Source: Mya arenaria
Taxonomy: Eukaryota; Mollusca; Bivalvia; Myida; Myidae
NCBI RefSeq assembly: GCF_026914265.1
Contig: NC_069126.1
Span: forward strand, 34,847,725-34,911,724
Length of the DNA stretch: 64,000 nt
Direction of reading: 5' to 3'
The notes beneath the pieces were generated by a model. It ran no database searches, had not been told where the DNA came from, and saw only the letters and a program-made list of their open reading frames with translations. The position numbers and the translations under genes were made by a program. Below are positions 1-10,935 of the stretch, in pieces (the first letter of the stretch is position 1; the number at the start of each line of letters is the position of its first letter).

Positions 1-1483
1 CGCTGTTGTATAACTTGCGTGATGTTTTTACGTTTTAATATGCATGAGTTAAATAATTTTGTTTGAAAAAATGTTCCCTCGAGTAACCCTCTGGTAGTGT
101 ATCCAGGCCGTTCTTATTAGCCAAACAGCGAGATGACCAGGGGCGGTACTGTTTTCATTGAAAGCCCTTATTTGAACTTTATAAATGCCACAACCCTTTT
201 TTAAAATCAAAGTTGGCAAATTGGACTGATATTTTAAAGATAATCCTTATCGATTGTTTTGCGATCGTTTGTAATGTCTTACTTAAATATTTCTATTTTG
301 TGATGTCTGACTTAAATGTTTCTATTGGCTAAATATAAATGGTAACGTACTTTCGCCTTCAACGATAAATATTTGTGGCCATTAAAAACCATATAAACCT
401 TTGCAAATTTCAAAATAACGATACAATGAGTCCTGTAGTATTACTTAAAACTCATGGAAACAAAAAGCGGACCAAGTTGTATTAATAAATGTGACGTCTA
501 AAATATAAACGTTCTAACATTTGACCTTGTGGCCTACTATTTACCAGGCATTCACTTACGTTTCCGATATCATTTCGTGTCATGAATATTGCATTTATTG
601 TGATAACAAATTATTCTTCATTTTTTATTGAAAGATTTTAAAGAAGCATAAAAATAAAATCTTAGCGTAGGCTAAAGTAAACATGTCTTAAAGTATTCGC
701 TTCATTTCCTGTAATGGCATATATAATCAAAATATAAATCACTTACCAAAATGAATGACTCTCGTATTACCTAAGTGAAGGTATTAATTTACAAAGGGAA
801 ACTGTAATCTATCATCAATGTTGAAATAGGAGGGGACGACAATGGGGAAATGTTGACATCTATAAGATTTAGTGTTAAGAAAGGATAGGAAGTGGGATTG
901 TGCTCAGTTGCCAAATATGTTAACGACCACCCGGGCTAAAGGCACGTGGATAACGACTTACATTACTAAATAAAAGATATAATCCTAATTAGAGCACGCA
1001 TCAACTTGAAAACAATGAAGAATAAAGTAAGACAATAACCTATTTACTGATTACTTTCAAGACCGGATACAAATATCACCTTTAACCGAATCAATCAAGC
1101 CAGAGCAAGAGTGCTAAAAGAAGTACGATAAGGTCATGCAAATTTAACTATATGACATAGCTCGCCTTCACAAGGTATGAGATTATGTCTTCATAAATCT
1201 AATTATGAAAGTATCATTGTACAAACAAGGAGGATAAACACTTTGAACGTAGAATAAAACATGTATAGAGGTGTGTAATATCGTTCGAAATATAAAAAAC
1301 TAAAATATAGAATACTTTAATATTATATGTATTTTTTCCATATGAGGTTTAAAAGTGCATATTAATATTTTTGTACATATTGGAATTATTTTGAGGTTGC
1401 ATTCACTTTATCAAAATAAAATCGGGTGAATTTCTGTGGCTGCGTTGGCCGTTTCTATAAGCCCACACCAAACTGATTGCATG
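1..1483. other. AT-rich intergenic DNA, no gene seen
   Basis: I see no ORF with coding character, no splice-bounded exon and no recognisable repeat in this stretch. It is AT-rich with scattered homopolymer runs. It lies upstream of the first unit of the tandem triplication and I could not align it to any other part of the window. Confidence 0.5.
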
Positions 1484-1794
1484 TTAAAGCTGCACTCTCA
1501 CAGATTTACCGATTTTTACGTTTTTTTATTTTTTGACTTTGAAAGGGCAATTGTTTGCGTAGATATCTGCAAACCAATCATATAAGATTGCTGACAAAAA
1601 ATCAGATCGTAGATTTTCATATTTCCGTTCGTTACTAACGGTTTAAGAAAAATGCATAAAACATCAGTTTTTGGACTTAAATATAAATATCTGCGATCTG
1701 ATTTTTGTCAGCAGTCTTATATAACTGGTTTCCATGGTTTTTTGCGAAAATTGACAGTTGTCAAAACGTTCAATCTGTGTGAGTGCAGCTTTAA
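1484..1794. mobile_element. TTAA-flanked foldback MITE (family 1)
   Basis: The element starts TTAAAGCTGCACTCTCACAG and ends with the inverse of the same sequence (…GAGTGCAGCTTTAA). The interior also folds back: ATCAGATCGTAGATTT near 1605 pairs with the ATCTGCGATCTGATTTTTGT region near 1690, so most of the 311 bp is one long imperfect palindrome. TTAA at both ends fits a piggyBac-type target site. There is no transposase, so it is non-autonomous. Partial copies lie at 9143 and 51547-51584. A 96-codon ORF starting at 1758 overlaps its right end and is not considered a gene. Confidence 0.85.
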
Positions 1795-2159
1795 GCGTTA
1801 GGTTCCAATCGCAAAACCGACCTACCACGAAAAATGAAAACATTTTGAGAGAAGATCGAAACCAAGTGCCTTTACTTCTTGATATCAGGAAATATAAAAC
1901 TTCACTTTTGTGCAGTTTAATTTTCTTTTTTCATCGTTATAAAACTGTTCACTTTTGTATTTCTATGACGTTAACAAAGATTGACACTTTATTGATATTC
2001 ATATTTATTTTGAACTTAGATTGTGTCTTAACATCCACCTTTGTTTAACCATGTTTATGTTTACCCTCCTGCAACAAACCAATGAGTGAATTGATACTAA
2101 GAGTTGTCCTTTGTAACCTAAATATACAAACCCAATAGTTCGTGTTTAGATCAAAGATT
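1795..2159. other. Intergenic stretch, nothing recognised
   Basis: AT-rich sequence between the MITE and the first recognisable homology between units A and B. No exon, repeat or RNA gene is visible. Confidence 0.4.
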
Positions 2160-2749
2160 TTGTTAAACAATTAAGCAAATACTGATTATCTTTGTTTAAT
2201 CAAATTGATCAATCTAATTTAAAAACCATATATCATATTACCATAATTTGACAAATAAAAAGATATTGACGTCAAAATTTAATTATTTTGGTGTATGATA
2301 TTACCGATTTCACGGAAAAACTGTGTTATTATTCGGTATCCATATTATTGCCTTTAAATGGAAAATGAGCCGCTCCTATCCACACAAAATTAAATCGTTT
2401 TTCAAAGAAGTAGCTCTATACAACCAGGAACAATCTTTAAACTCCAGGACCCATCCTTAGTCTTATCAAAATACGTATCCTGATTACTATGCAAAAGGTA
2501 AATATCTAAGGACTCAAAACAGCTTAAGTTACATATGAAAAGTACTTTTTAATGCTGGGATGGTACAAAGGCGGTATAACATTCAACCGCATGTATTCAA
2601 ACATTTGGTGATGTTTCGCCGGTCGGATGACCCGGGGCAATTCAGTACAAGCTTTTAAATGCCATAGGTCAGTGCACCTTAATAGTGAGTGGGGGTGATT
2701 TAGTGCAATAAAATAGTAGGGTTTTTTCAACTGGTTTATGTTTTACGTT

Positions 2750-2799
2750 CACACACACACGCACGCACGCACGCACACACGCACACACACATACACACA
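2750..2799. repeat. CA/CG microsatellite
   Basis: An interrupted run of ACACAC, GCACGCACGC and ACACAC, present in unit A but not at the matching place in B, where the sequence reads ATTCACACACAAAAATAG near 9881. Confidence 0.9.
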
Positions 2800-3256
2800 G
2801 TTTAGATATTCGACATACGATCAGCTAGACACCCACCCAATTTCATACTTCTTACTGACAAATTAGGTTATCAATAAAAGGATTTTGTTGGACTAAAATT
2901 TACAATCCGCCAGTTGTCAATCAAATAATTAATTCCCCAACTGGTAAACTTGTAATAAAAAATAGCGCATGTCTTGCATTATCCAAATCCTCGGAAACAA
3001 CCTCAACAAGTTGATGTGGTTGTTTCGGCGACTTGTAATTGGAAGCACATGATTTGATAATCGTGTTAAATCAGAGACAAACGTTGCGGTGTGGCTACAG
3101 TCAACAACGCACGATTGTATGTGGTCAGTTGGTTTGCAGTCATTACTGGTTCAAACAATTACCAAACAGGCAGCCATAATACTTGTTAATAGTTTGTTTT
3201 CAGCAAATCACAAACCATCGATAAAATGACCGTTAATTCAACCGCAAGCATGCCAG

Positions 3257-3270
3257 TTGTAAACAATAAC
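3257..3270 (+). promoter_or_regulatory. Conserved forkhead-like motif, unit A
   Basis: TTGTAAACAATAAC is identical in all three units (also 10408-10421 and 17739-17752), although surrounding bases differ by substitutions and indels. GTAAACA is the known core recognised by forkhead (FOX) proteins. It lies a few hundred bp upstream of the exon-1-like block, so a promoter or enhancer role is plausible, but this is inference. Confidence 0.35.
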
Positions 3271-3559
3271 ATGTTTTTAAAGATATATTATGATAAGTTT
3301 TGCGTTTGGAATTTCGAAATATCCGTGTATAAAACAAGTACAAATGAACTGTTCAGGAAGTTAGTAAGAACTCGGTCACAAATATTTTTGAAAACATTGG
3401 ATATTATGCAGTGTGTACTATATTGAACTGTAATTTTCTAAATGTATTACATTTTTGAAAACTGACCCTTAGAGGTTTCTACGAAACAATAAATATATTT
3501 TAAAAATGTATTATTCTTTGTTCTGTATTTAAGATACAAGCAGAAAATAAGCTAGTTGT

Positions 3560-3708
3560 TTATGAATAGTATGTGTATGAACGTGTTCACCACATGCGTC
3601 AAACATGAGCCGCCACATGTATTGCATCATCATTAACGGTCGAGGAAACATTCCAAACACCAGGAGAAAATAAAGGAACTTATTATTAAAACAGATATTC
3701 TTTCAAAG
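3560..3708 (+). pseudogene. Orphan exon-1-like block of unit A
   Basis: Homologous to the blocks at 10790-10935 and 18130-18294. It ends in TTTCAAAG|GTATGTC, a good splice donor at 3709 kept in all three copies. It holds a short frame (from ATG at about 3605) whose residues CIIINGRGNI align with CITISGRENI in B and CITVNGRGNI in C, but a TAA ends it before the donor. No coding exon was found downstream within unit A, so any transcript would lack the peptide or splice to a later unit. Whether it is expressed cannot be told from sequence. Confidence 0.5.
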
Positions 3709-4699
3709 GTATGTCAACTATTTTAGTATATTAACTGAAGTTCTATAATAATTTATTTATTAAAGTAATGAATGTTAATGCATGGGAACATTATAAAGAT
3801 GAAGCTATACTTTATCTATTTTCTTTCTTGTTTTAATGCACACAAAGTTATATATCGCCTGCATTAAGAACGTGTTTTTAGTGATTTAGTCTCCATTATA
3901 GAGTTTCCTATCTTTTAGGCATTTAGTGTCATGATTGACTGGTGCAATCTACTTTGACTATTGTATGGGAGTGAAAATTAAATTTAATTAATATGTGATT
4001 ATTTGAAAGTATTTATAGTTTTTAAGCATTTAAGCCAATCACAGAAGGGCAAACGTTTAATTTCCATAAAGATCTCCAAATGAATGATTAAATGATCGAT
4101 TTTTTTTTGTTTACTGACCCAGCAGGCTGTTAATTAGAAATATCAAAATCTGTATGCATATTAAGTTGAAGCAATACAGATGTAGATTTTATATTCAAGG
4201 TTTTGCAGTTTATGCATCTATGTCATTGTACATATAGTTTTCGTCTTCGTATATAAAGGTGAAATATATTTTCATTCAATATTTGTTTATTTACATTATC
4301 GCTTCTTCATTTAAGATCGTAATGTTGTTAGGATTGTTGTTGTTTTTCCTCCAAAATTTATGTGAATGACATTTGCTAAATGCATCAAAATAACGGGGGC
4401 GTTGTTTTCGTCGTGAGAATACATTCATAAGATGAACATTAAATAATAATGACTAGTCCCATTACTGAATCCAAATAATTACATTGTATGATGAATCTGG
4501 CACTCACGTCGCATTGGTGAGGCAAACTATTTCGTTTCAATTTGTATTCGAACGGCAAATATTACGACATTTCAATAAGAATACACGGCGATTAAAAGGT
4601 TGATAAATATCAAACTTGAAAATCATAATTTAAACATTTTTTAAAGAAACCACTTTTTTGTCACGTTTGTAAAACGAGTTCAATTCACTAACAAACATA

Positions 4700-4940
4700 T
4701 TGTACCTTGATTTACAATATATTATAGTATGTTGTTATTTCGTTCTTGACTAGTCCAATGCATATGTGACAGTTAAAGTCAACACAAGTGAGAATAATAT
4801 TTATCTTATTATATACATTCTACTGTTCAATGTATAATAATCAGGCATTTCACACATTGATCGACAATATATTCTAGTATGTTGTTATTTCGATATTGAC
4901 TATTTCAAGGTATATGTGACATTATCAGTCAGGAATGTCC
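4700..4940. repeat. Imperfect direct repeat of about 150 bp inside unit A
   Basis: A segment with GATTTACAATATATT, AGTATGTTGTTATTTCG and GACTAGTCCAATGCATATGTG at about 4708-4770 recurs at about 4858-4920 with substitutions. Unit B carries one copy (about 11788-11850), so this is a duplication within A or a loss in B. Confidence 0.65.
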
Positions 4941-5304
4941 ATCAAATTATATACATACTAATATTTTTAGATGACATTATGTATATTTTTATGTATATTA
5001 TTATATCAAAATATATGTTTACCATCCCTGACCGATACGTTTACCGACATGTATCTTTCAGGGCATTTGCCCCCAGAATATGCGATGTGAATAGTGTATG
5101 TTGACAGGTGTGAGTGGTAAAATGGTATAGGTGTCCGCCTCTTGGAGAAAGGGATTTAAGAGTAAATAATATCAGATTTAAGTTGTCTTCACAATCGAGC
5201 TAAGAAAAATACTATTTACTAAACTGACTTGTTTCACGTTTTGGTCTTCTTTGCTTAGACTTTTGACCCGTATACCATTCAACAAGACCCCAATGGAGTG
5301 TTGA

Positions 5305-5372
5305 GAGAAGCGAAATGGATAAGGTGTTCGCCTCTCATCCAAGAAAGCATTGGTTCGATGTACATCTGAGAA
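5305..5372 (+). repeat. tRNA-derived fragment in the unit intron
   Basis: GCGAAATGGATAAGGTGTTC resembles a degenerate tRNA A box and TTGGTTCGATGTA a B box about 35 bp further on. The matching part of unit B (about 11955-12025) is a more decayed relative, and a similar piece lies at 5110-5160. It is best read as an old tRNA-derived SINE that was in the unit before duplication, not a functional tRNA. Confidence 0.4.
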
Positions 5373-5868
5373 TCGGTCTCTTTTCCTCTCAAAATGTACA
5401 ACAGTACTTGTTTCTACCCAGAAAACGGACTCGTGAGTGATCGATCTGGGTTTTTTTGTTCAGCTTGATTTGTCCTAGTAGTTCTAAAAGCATAAATTTA
5501 TAGTGGCTTTGTTTAAATTCGGGGGAATAACGTACTAGTCCGAAGCCTGAGCCGCCGGAAAACCGGGTCAATAAGAAAATCACTTTTTTGATTATCTTAA
5601 ATTTTCACATTTTGAATAACTAATCCTTTTTAGTTACCATCTGTAGTTTTAGTTCAAAACTCCCTTACTTGATTTTTACCTAGCTTTAAACCATTCCAAA
5701 TGCTTAATGTCCGTATTGGCCAAGCGTTCTAGCCTATCCTACTGATCAAAGTCTTGATTTGATTAAGTACAATCTCACCTAGTGCCGTGTAGGCCGATCA
5801 AACACACGGATTATGCCGGTCATTTAGTGCCGCTATATCCGGCACTCGGCGGCGTACGTAAAATGGTC

Positions 5869-6372
5869 TTAAAGGGACTGTACACCAGATTGGCACGAAA
5901 AAAAGTTTTTTTCTGTAACAAATCTCAGGACAATTATCTAATAAAATGTGTTACGCTTTGATATCATAATTGTAAAAAAGTACCAAAAAGTTAAAAAAAA
6001 AAATTGTGTCGGAGACCGGGTTCGAACCCGTGACGCCAAAATTGCAGTCTAGCGTCGTATCCACTGAGCTACGAAGGCTCACTCTACTTTGGTGACATAA
6101 TTTAGCTATACACTTACCTCGGTAATATCACGTGATAACACCGACTAGCCAATCACGCATAAGGAATGAATTCTACCTGGTAGACATACCCAGTAATCTT
6201 TTTTGAATGGAAAAATACGAAATAACTGCTAAACTAAAATAAATTGTAAACTTTGTGGTACTTCAGTTTGTAAGTTTCAATACATTGTACACATCGATGC
6301 CAAGTTTATGTCAGTTTTCGACAATTTTCTCTTTTTTTCGCTATTTTATCATATGGAGTACAGCACCTTTAA
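5869..6372. mobile_element. TTAA-flanked MITE (family 2) carrying a tRNA-like segment
   Basis: The left end is TTAAAGGGACTGTACACC and the right end, read inverted, TTAAAGGTGCTGTACTCC, giving imperfect terminal inverted repeats with TTAA at both outer edges. The interior holds a tRNA-like segment on the minus strand (6008-6080). Unit B has no counterpart here, so insertion followed the A/B duplication or was lost from B. Related pieces are at 51470-51546 (left end) and 57948-58095 (right half, inverted). No transposase is present. Confidence 0.75.
6008..6080 (-). pseudogene. tRNA-Cys(GCA)-like sequence within the MITE
   Basis: On the minus strand there is an A box (TAGCTCAGTGG, complement of 6061-6071), a B box (GGGTTCGAACCC, about 6018-6029) and a foldable anticodon arm whose seven-base loop CTGCAAT centres on GCA (complement of 6043-6045). 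The T arm has one mismatch and the acceptor stem barely pairs. It is therefore a tRNA-derived passenger in a mobile element and not a working tRNA gene. Confidence 0.6.
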
Positions 6373-8342
6373 ACGATTGGCTCCTCGGAATTTGGATTGT
6401 AGCCTGGCTTACTCAGGTGTATGCCATTGCAAATGTATGTAGCAAATAAAGCCATACCATTCATGTATGAGTAATGCCATTGATAGAATTTTGGCCCATA
6501 GACAAATACGTAAAACACGATATTTTAAGAAAATGTATTTGCAACTGAAACTAAAAATCTTTTAACGGCAGAATAACATTGCAAAAAGAAATGAAATAAT
6601 TTGATTTAGATTATGTGATCATAAAAAGAAAAACAATATCGCGAAAACGCGCTAACTATTACGGTTTGTGTTCGGCTGGTGGTATTGAATTTTGCGGAGT
6701 TTGATATTGTTGTTTTCTTTTTTCTTACTTTACGTCATGAATAAATAACAAACGCCTGACTAGTGTTTTTGTAGATTTTTACTCAAAAGACGTAGGTTCT
6801 GAGGTAAACATAATTAAGTACGTGCAATAATTTATGTCTGAACTGTTTTTGTGCATTTTAAATAACAATTGTTATGTCGACTGTTTACCATTGATTTTAG
6901 TAACGTCCATATGAAGAAGAAAATATTAAACTATAACAATACAATGAACACTGCATGAACAAACCCAGAAGTCAACATTTCAACTATAAACCCTTTTAGA
7001 GGCCAACAAAGATAAGGGCCCAAGTAACACTGAATGAGAGACCGCGAAAAGACCACACATGCATCAACATAGCTTTACGAATAATGAATGGGAATAACGC
7101 CTTTTAATGTTTACTAAAACACAAAAAACTTGAACACGAGTTCACTTGGAGTTTAAAATACTTTATAAACACATAATTTCACACTTGTCTAAGCATTTAT
7201 TAATAATTAAATTATTAAAAATATAAGCTTCCCCGAAGTATCTTAATAATGCGTTTAACTTTGATCTATATTTTTTTTTTTTTAATGTTTTATTTAAATG
7301 TGCATCGAAATTGGCAATTTTACAAAATACAAAAATACCTTTGATACAACAAAAATCTGAAAAGTATTACTTTCATGACTTATGATATTTTACATTACAA
7401 CCAACATTAACAGCAAATCAGATCGCATATCGACCTTCAATAAACGTTAACAAGTGTAGTGATTTAACTGGACAGACGGGGCGCCATCATTTGGTTCACC
7501 ACCTGCTGAAAACACGTTTTAATCTAAGTCAGCACTTATTGTGTAAAATCTTAATGGCTCGCTTTGTCTGTTCATGCCTTCTTAATCATTAAAATTTATT
7601 ACAAGAAGGTTGATTAAGATTTATTTTAATTAGGTTGAAGGTATTTTGATAGCAACGACTGACGTTCTGCTCAAAGCTAAATGGCAAATGCATAGATATA
7701 TCAATTGAAATGCAGGTTAAGGCTTGATATGTCACTGGGCCAGTAAATACGGTCGCAGACTGTTTAACTGAAATGTTCAGTGATAAATCATTCGCAGTAT
7801 GAATGCTATTTTGCGTAAGTTTAATGAATGAGAGGAAATAACGGTCTCGTCAGTATTCGACATTGAGTTTAATGAATGCATCCACGACGTCACACGACTA
7901 TTAATTAAATGAATGGATACGGAAAAGTGTTCGCTAATTTCTCGGTTTATCTACACACAACCTTGATAAGCTTTTAATAAAGAAACAAATAGACTAAACC
8001 ATTATTTTTAACTTTTTCTGATTAAACCCATATATTCAACTTAAAAAAATGTCTATTTCGTCTGACTTTCTCCTTTCCAAAATAATATTGCAACTCCAGC
8101 ATATATTCGCAGCAGTTATACCAGGTCAAAACTGTAAAACAATGAGATGAGGAATAACAGAGTTAAACAAATTGACATCCGTGCCATTGAATTAGAATAA
8201 TATTAGGAAAAAAATTAAACAAATGTTATCAAAATATTTCATGATCATGGAAGGGATACTACAGTGGAAAGTCTTGAAAACAAATCTTTTGACAATGGGC
8301 TGTCACAGGAAAAAATATTTATTTCCTGACATAAGCTCAAAG

Positions 8343-9090
8343 GGAGAAACTCAACGCCACAGAGAGCAGACACAATGCACATTGCATGATAGCCACTCGA
8401 CGAGAGACACTCAATGCAACAGACAACAGACACAAATACCATATTCAGACAGACAATCGACGAGAGACACTCGACGCCATATACTACAGACACAATGCAC
8501 ATTGCCTGACAGCCACTCGACGAGAGACACTCAACGCCAGAGACAACAGACACAAATACCAGACAGACAGTCGACGAGAGACACTCAAAGCCTCAGACAA
8601 CAGACACAATGTACAATGCCTGACAACCACTCGACGAGAGACATTCAAAGCCACAGACAATATACACAAATACCATAATCTGACAGCCATTCGACGAGAG
8701 ACACTCAACGCCACAGACAACAGACACAATGCACATTGCCTGAAAACCACTCTACGAGAGACACTCAACGCCACAGACAACAGACACAATGCACATTGCC
8801 TGACAGCCACTCGACGAGAGACACTCAACGCCACAGACAACAGACACAAATACCATAATCAGACAGACAATCGCCGAGAGACACTCAACGCCACAGACAA
8901 CATACACCAATGCCATAATCAGACAGACAATCGACGAGAGACACTCAAAGCCACAGACAACAGACACAAATGCCATAATCAGACAGACAATTGACGAGAG
9001 ACACTCAAAGCCACAGACAGCAGACACAAATGCCATAATTAGACAGACAATCGACGAGAGACACGCAAAGCCACAGACAACAGTCATAAA
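8343..9090. repeat. 60-bp minisatellite at the 3' end of unit A
   Basis: About 12 tandem copies of a unit near exactly 60 bp, each with CGACGAGAGACACTCAACGC, ACAGACAACAGACACAA and a variable segment that is either GCATTGCCTGACAGCC-like or TACCATAATCAGACAGACAA-like. Because 60 is a multiple of three and few stops occur, several frames on both strands stay open for 100-200 codons; these are artefacts. A shorter relative with a 56-bp unit sits in the same place in unit B, and unit C has none. Confidence 0.9.
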
Positions 9091-9142
9091 GGCATCAATC
9101 CACACAATCCATCAGCCACGGACCCGTATTACACAATCAATA

Positions 9143-9210
9143 TTAAAGCTGCACTCTCACAGATTGAACGTTTTGACACATTTTTTGTCTTGGAACGAGC
9201 CAATTTTTGC
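9143..9210. mobile_element. Partial family 1 MITE (left end)
   Basis: TTAAAGCTGCACTCTCACAG followed by ATTGAACGTTTTGACA matches the terminus of the complete element at 1484-1794. The internal part and right end are missing or unrecognisable. It directly follows the unit A minisatellite, where the coding exon lies in B. Confidence 0.7.
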
Positions 9211-10407
9211 AGTAGTGGAAATTTATATTATTTATGTAATTGTAGTTTTTCAAACGAATAATTATTTGAACACTTGTTATAAAGATTCACATCATAACAT
9301 TTAAAAGTCGATCAGATTTTAACAAATTCAAAATTACTGAAGCATACACGTCAGAAAATTGCAGATAGTACATGTAACTAGTCGTTAAAGTCTTCAAGTT
9401 ATGTCAAGTCCATTTGATTAATTAAATTTAAGAAACTATATTATGATTTAACCATAGTTTGACAAATAGCAATTTGTTGACATTAAAATATGATTTATCT
9501 GGTTTATGATTTTACTGAGTTCACGGAAATCGCGCGCTTACGTTTGCGGTCTATACAGTTGACTTTTAATGCGAAATTATTCGCACAAATGCTGACAAAG
9601 TTAATTGTTGTCTTTTTACTTTATTCTCAAAACAATGCAATGGATTAAATTCATGGACTCAAAAAAAGTTTAAAATTTAGCGCTGGGATGATATATACAA
9701 GACAGAGTATGACATTCGAACAGCATGTATTCGAACATCTGTTGCTGTCTGGCCGGTGGGATGACCTGGGGTTGTTTAGTACAGGCGTGCACTTTAAATA
9801 CCATTTGTCAGAGCACCTCAATAGCAAGTGGGCGTCTTAGGGCACTTTATTTATTTTATTCTTCGTGTGGGTTATGTTATTCATTCACACACAAAAATAG
9901 TTTGTACGTTCGATATACGATAAGCTTGACACCCCAGCCTTTTTACCTTCGTCTTACGGAAAGACAAAGAGACCAAAAAAGGATTTTAATTATGTGACAT
10001 GAATTGACCAGCCGCCATTTGTCAATCAAATAGTTAATTCATCACATGTAGGTGTATTTTTAATTAAGCATGACTTGCACTTACTAAAACACTCGTCAAA
10101 CTCTCGATAAGTTGTAATAGTTTCTTGGCCGACCTGACAATTGTAGCACGTGATTGGATATCCATGTTTAATTCATAGAAAAAACGTTGAGGCGTGGTTA
10201 CAGTCAACAACACACGGTTTTATGTGTGCTCAGTTTGGCCGTTTAAATGTGGCTTTGGGTTGCAGTCATTCTAATGAAATGACTGGCGTCATTACTGCTT
10301 CAAACAATTAGCAAACAGGCAGCCATAATTGTTTTTGATTATAATTATTATAAGCAAATCACATAACATCCACAAAATGACTGTTAATTGAACCGCAGGC
10401 ATGTCAA

Positions 10408-10421
10408 TTGTAAACAATAAC
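10408..10421 (+). promoter_or_regulatory. Conserved forkhead-like motif, unit B
   Basis: Exact copy of TTGTAAACAATAAC as in the other two units, about 380 bp upstream of the exon-1-like block. The conservation is observed; the binding role is inferred from the GTAAACA core. Confidence 0.35.
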
Positions 10422-10789
10422 ATGTTTTGAAAGGCATATTATAATCAGTTTTGCGTTTAGAATTTCGAAATATTCGTTTTTGATAAAAGTTCAAATGAAC
10501 TGTACCGGAAGTAAATATGAACTTGGTCACATATATTTTGAAAACATTTAATATAATGACGTGTGTACAATATTGAACAGTTTTCGAAATGCATAACATT
10601 TTAAAGGGATTTTTTTTTTTGAAAGCTGGCCCTTAGAGGCTTCTACGAAAAAGTATATTTTAAGATACTAATACCTTATTCTTTGTTGTTTTTTAAAGTT
10701 GTTCATACTTTTATTACTTACTATCAATATTTTAAATTAAACTGCAGTTTCCTTGATATTTACGAAACAAATAATAACAATCTCAAATA

Positions 10790-10935
10790 CGCTAGCTGGT
10801 TATGAAACGTATTCCCCACGTGTGTCAAAACTTAGCCGCCATATGTATTGCATCACCATAAGCGGTCGTGAAAACATTCGAAATATCAGGGGCAAAAATT
10901 GGGAATTTACTATTAAAATATATACTCTTTCAAAG
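10790..10935 (+). other. Probable 5' exon of the unit B peptide gene
   Basis: Conserved block ending CTTTCAAAG with a GTATGTC donor at 10936. Splicing to an acceptor at 15447-15449 (GCCTGACAG) would give a 4514-bp intron. Its frame contains CITISGRENIRNIR and stays open up to the donor. If spliced as proposed it would join in frame, without a stop, to sequence upstream of the peptide ATG at 15510. In unit C the same join hits stops, so I treat the block as 5' UTR with a conserved upstream ORF. The transcription start is not identifiable. Confidence 0.5.

Larger units (their letters stand above)
2160..9110 (+). repeat. Tandem segmental duplication, unit A
   Basis: First of three diverged direct copies. 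Shared landmarks in order (A, B, C): the TTGTAAACAATAAC block (3257, 10408, 17739); the exon-1-like block ending in a GTATGTC donor (3708, 10935, 18294); TGTATTCGAACGGCAAATAT (4543, 11610, 19158); and an AAATGTTCAGTGATA block late in the intron (about 7771, 14387, 23520). Order and orientation are the same in all copies. Unit A ends in a minisatellite and a MITE fragment, with no detectable coding exon. Edges are approximate because divergence is high. Confidence 0.8.

Noticed and set aside
1758..2048. 96-codon ORF
   Set aside because: It begins inside the MITE terminal repeat and has no signal, motif or splice support.
6008..6080. Functional tRNA-Cys gene
   Set aside because: The acceptor stem does not pair, the T stem has a mismatch and the sequence lies inside a MITE; it is a tRNA-derived passenger.
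8223..9105. ORFs of 100-200 codons with 20-residue repeats
   Set aside because: The minisatellite unit is 60 bp, a multiple of three, so open frames repeat on both strands. The homologous array in unit B has a 56-bp unit, which destroys the frame, so it is not a conserved protein.
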